In this document: positions 63,960-64,000 of the stretch, one piece after another
How positions within the stretch are numbered: position 1 is the first letter of the stretch
Layout: every line of letters begins with the position of its first letter
Origin: Muribaculaceae bacterium
GTDB lineage: Bacteria > Bacteroidota > Bacteroidia > Bacteroidales > Muribaculaceae
Direction: 5' to 3'
Assembly: GCA_017557665.1 (NCBI GenBank)
Contig: JAFYYI010000086.1
Location: 132,213 to 196,212, forward strand
DNA: 64,000 nt
Translations under genes and position numbers: made by a program
The notes under the pieces: model-generated
Database searches by the model: none
What the model was told of the DNA's origin: nothing
What the model saw: the letters and a program-made list of their open reading frames with translations, nothing else

Positions 63960-64000
63960 ATCGCTGATAGTAATTTGATTAATTCAAGACTATCAGCGAT
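63960..64000 (+). terminator. Hairpin after tRNA-Val
   Basis: ATCGCTGATAGT (63960-63971) pairs perfectly with ACTATCAGCGAT (63989-64000); the T run, if any, lies beyond the window. Confidence 0.75.

Overview
The window is a chromosomal segment of a Bacteroidales bacterium, most likely near Muribaculaceae or Prevotellaceae; the family is an inference. The evidence is consistent. Promoters follow the Bacteroidetes pattern (a TTG or TTTG box, 19-21 nt, then TAnnTTTG), many exported proteins end in type IX secretion (T9SS) type A-like sorting tails, and the gene set (TamL-type BamA homologue, BspA-like LRR protein, DPP III, M6 protease, VOR, bL34 and bS16 with Bacteroidetes traits) is typical. 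No phage, conjugative element, CRISPR array or rRNA operon is present. Gene order looks like an ordinary core chromosome peppered with short palindromic repeats.

Layout. 1-4858: the N-terminal 1619 codons of a giant alpha-2-macroglobulin-like protein, minus strand, running off the left edge. 5.1-10 kb: dnaB, a BspA-like protein and a secreted endonuclease I. 10-13.1 kb: efp, rpmH, rpsP, tRNA-Gln and miaA. 13.1-24.3 kb: a DPP IV-like peptidase, an acyl-CoA dehydrogenase with etfA and etfB, a GH9-CE4 fusion and DPP III. 24.4-27.1 kb: a four-subunit 2-oxoacid:ferredoxin oxidoreductase operon. 27.4-32.9 kb: small exported proteins, a GntP permease and an M6 protease. 33-36.2 kb: glnS, a HU protein and a HU-like/TM/LysM protein. 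36.2-47.3 kb: a long minus-strand run with a TonB-like protein, thiL, punA, lpxK, sppA, fmt, a ClC channel, a polyprenyl sugar transferase and tsaC. 47.5-53.5 kb: an FMN-binding protein, a 48-residue membrane protein missed by length cut-offs, a decayed 191-bp inverted-repeat element, a large secreted multidomain protein, an SBF transporter, a porin and tRNA-Arg. 53.7-64 kb: queA, a lipoprotein, an ABC exporter, a second DPP IV-like peptidase, a probable sRNA, tamL, a HAD phosphatase and tRNA-Val.

How the genes work together. DPP III, two DPP IV-family enzymes and the M6 protease release short peptides; the oxoacid:ferredoxin oxidoreductase and the acyl-CoA dehydrogenase/ETF set fit fermentation of the resulting amino acids. 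LpxK, TamL, the porin, the TonB-like protein and the sugar transferase build and energise the outer envelope. DnaB, EF-P, L34, S16, MiaA, QueA, Fmt, TsaC and GlnS are replication and translation genes.

Most interesting points: (1) a HU-fold protein translationally coupled to a second one that carries a transmembrane helix and a periplasmic LysM domain, which could tether nucleoid to cell wall; (2) three in-frame copies of a palindromic repeat that is also intergenic, building that protein's linker; (3) a second palindromic repeat family inserted in-frame in fmt, extending miaA, ending thiL and lying in the glnS promoter; (4) a minus-strand sRNA candidate at 60.1 kb; (5) an A2M homologue that appears to lack the thioester and carries a SusC-plug-like motif; (6) a 75-codon open frame directly after the rpmH stop.
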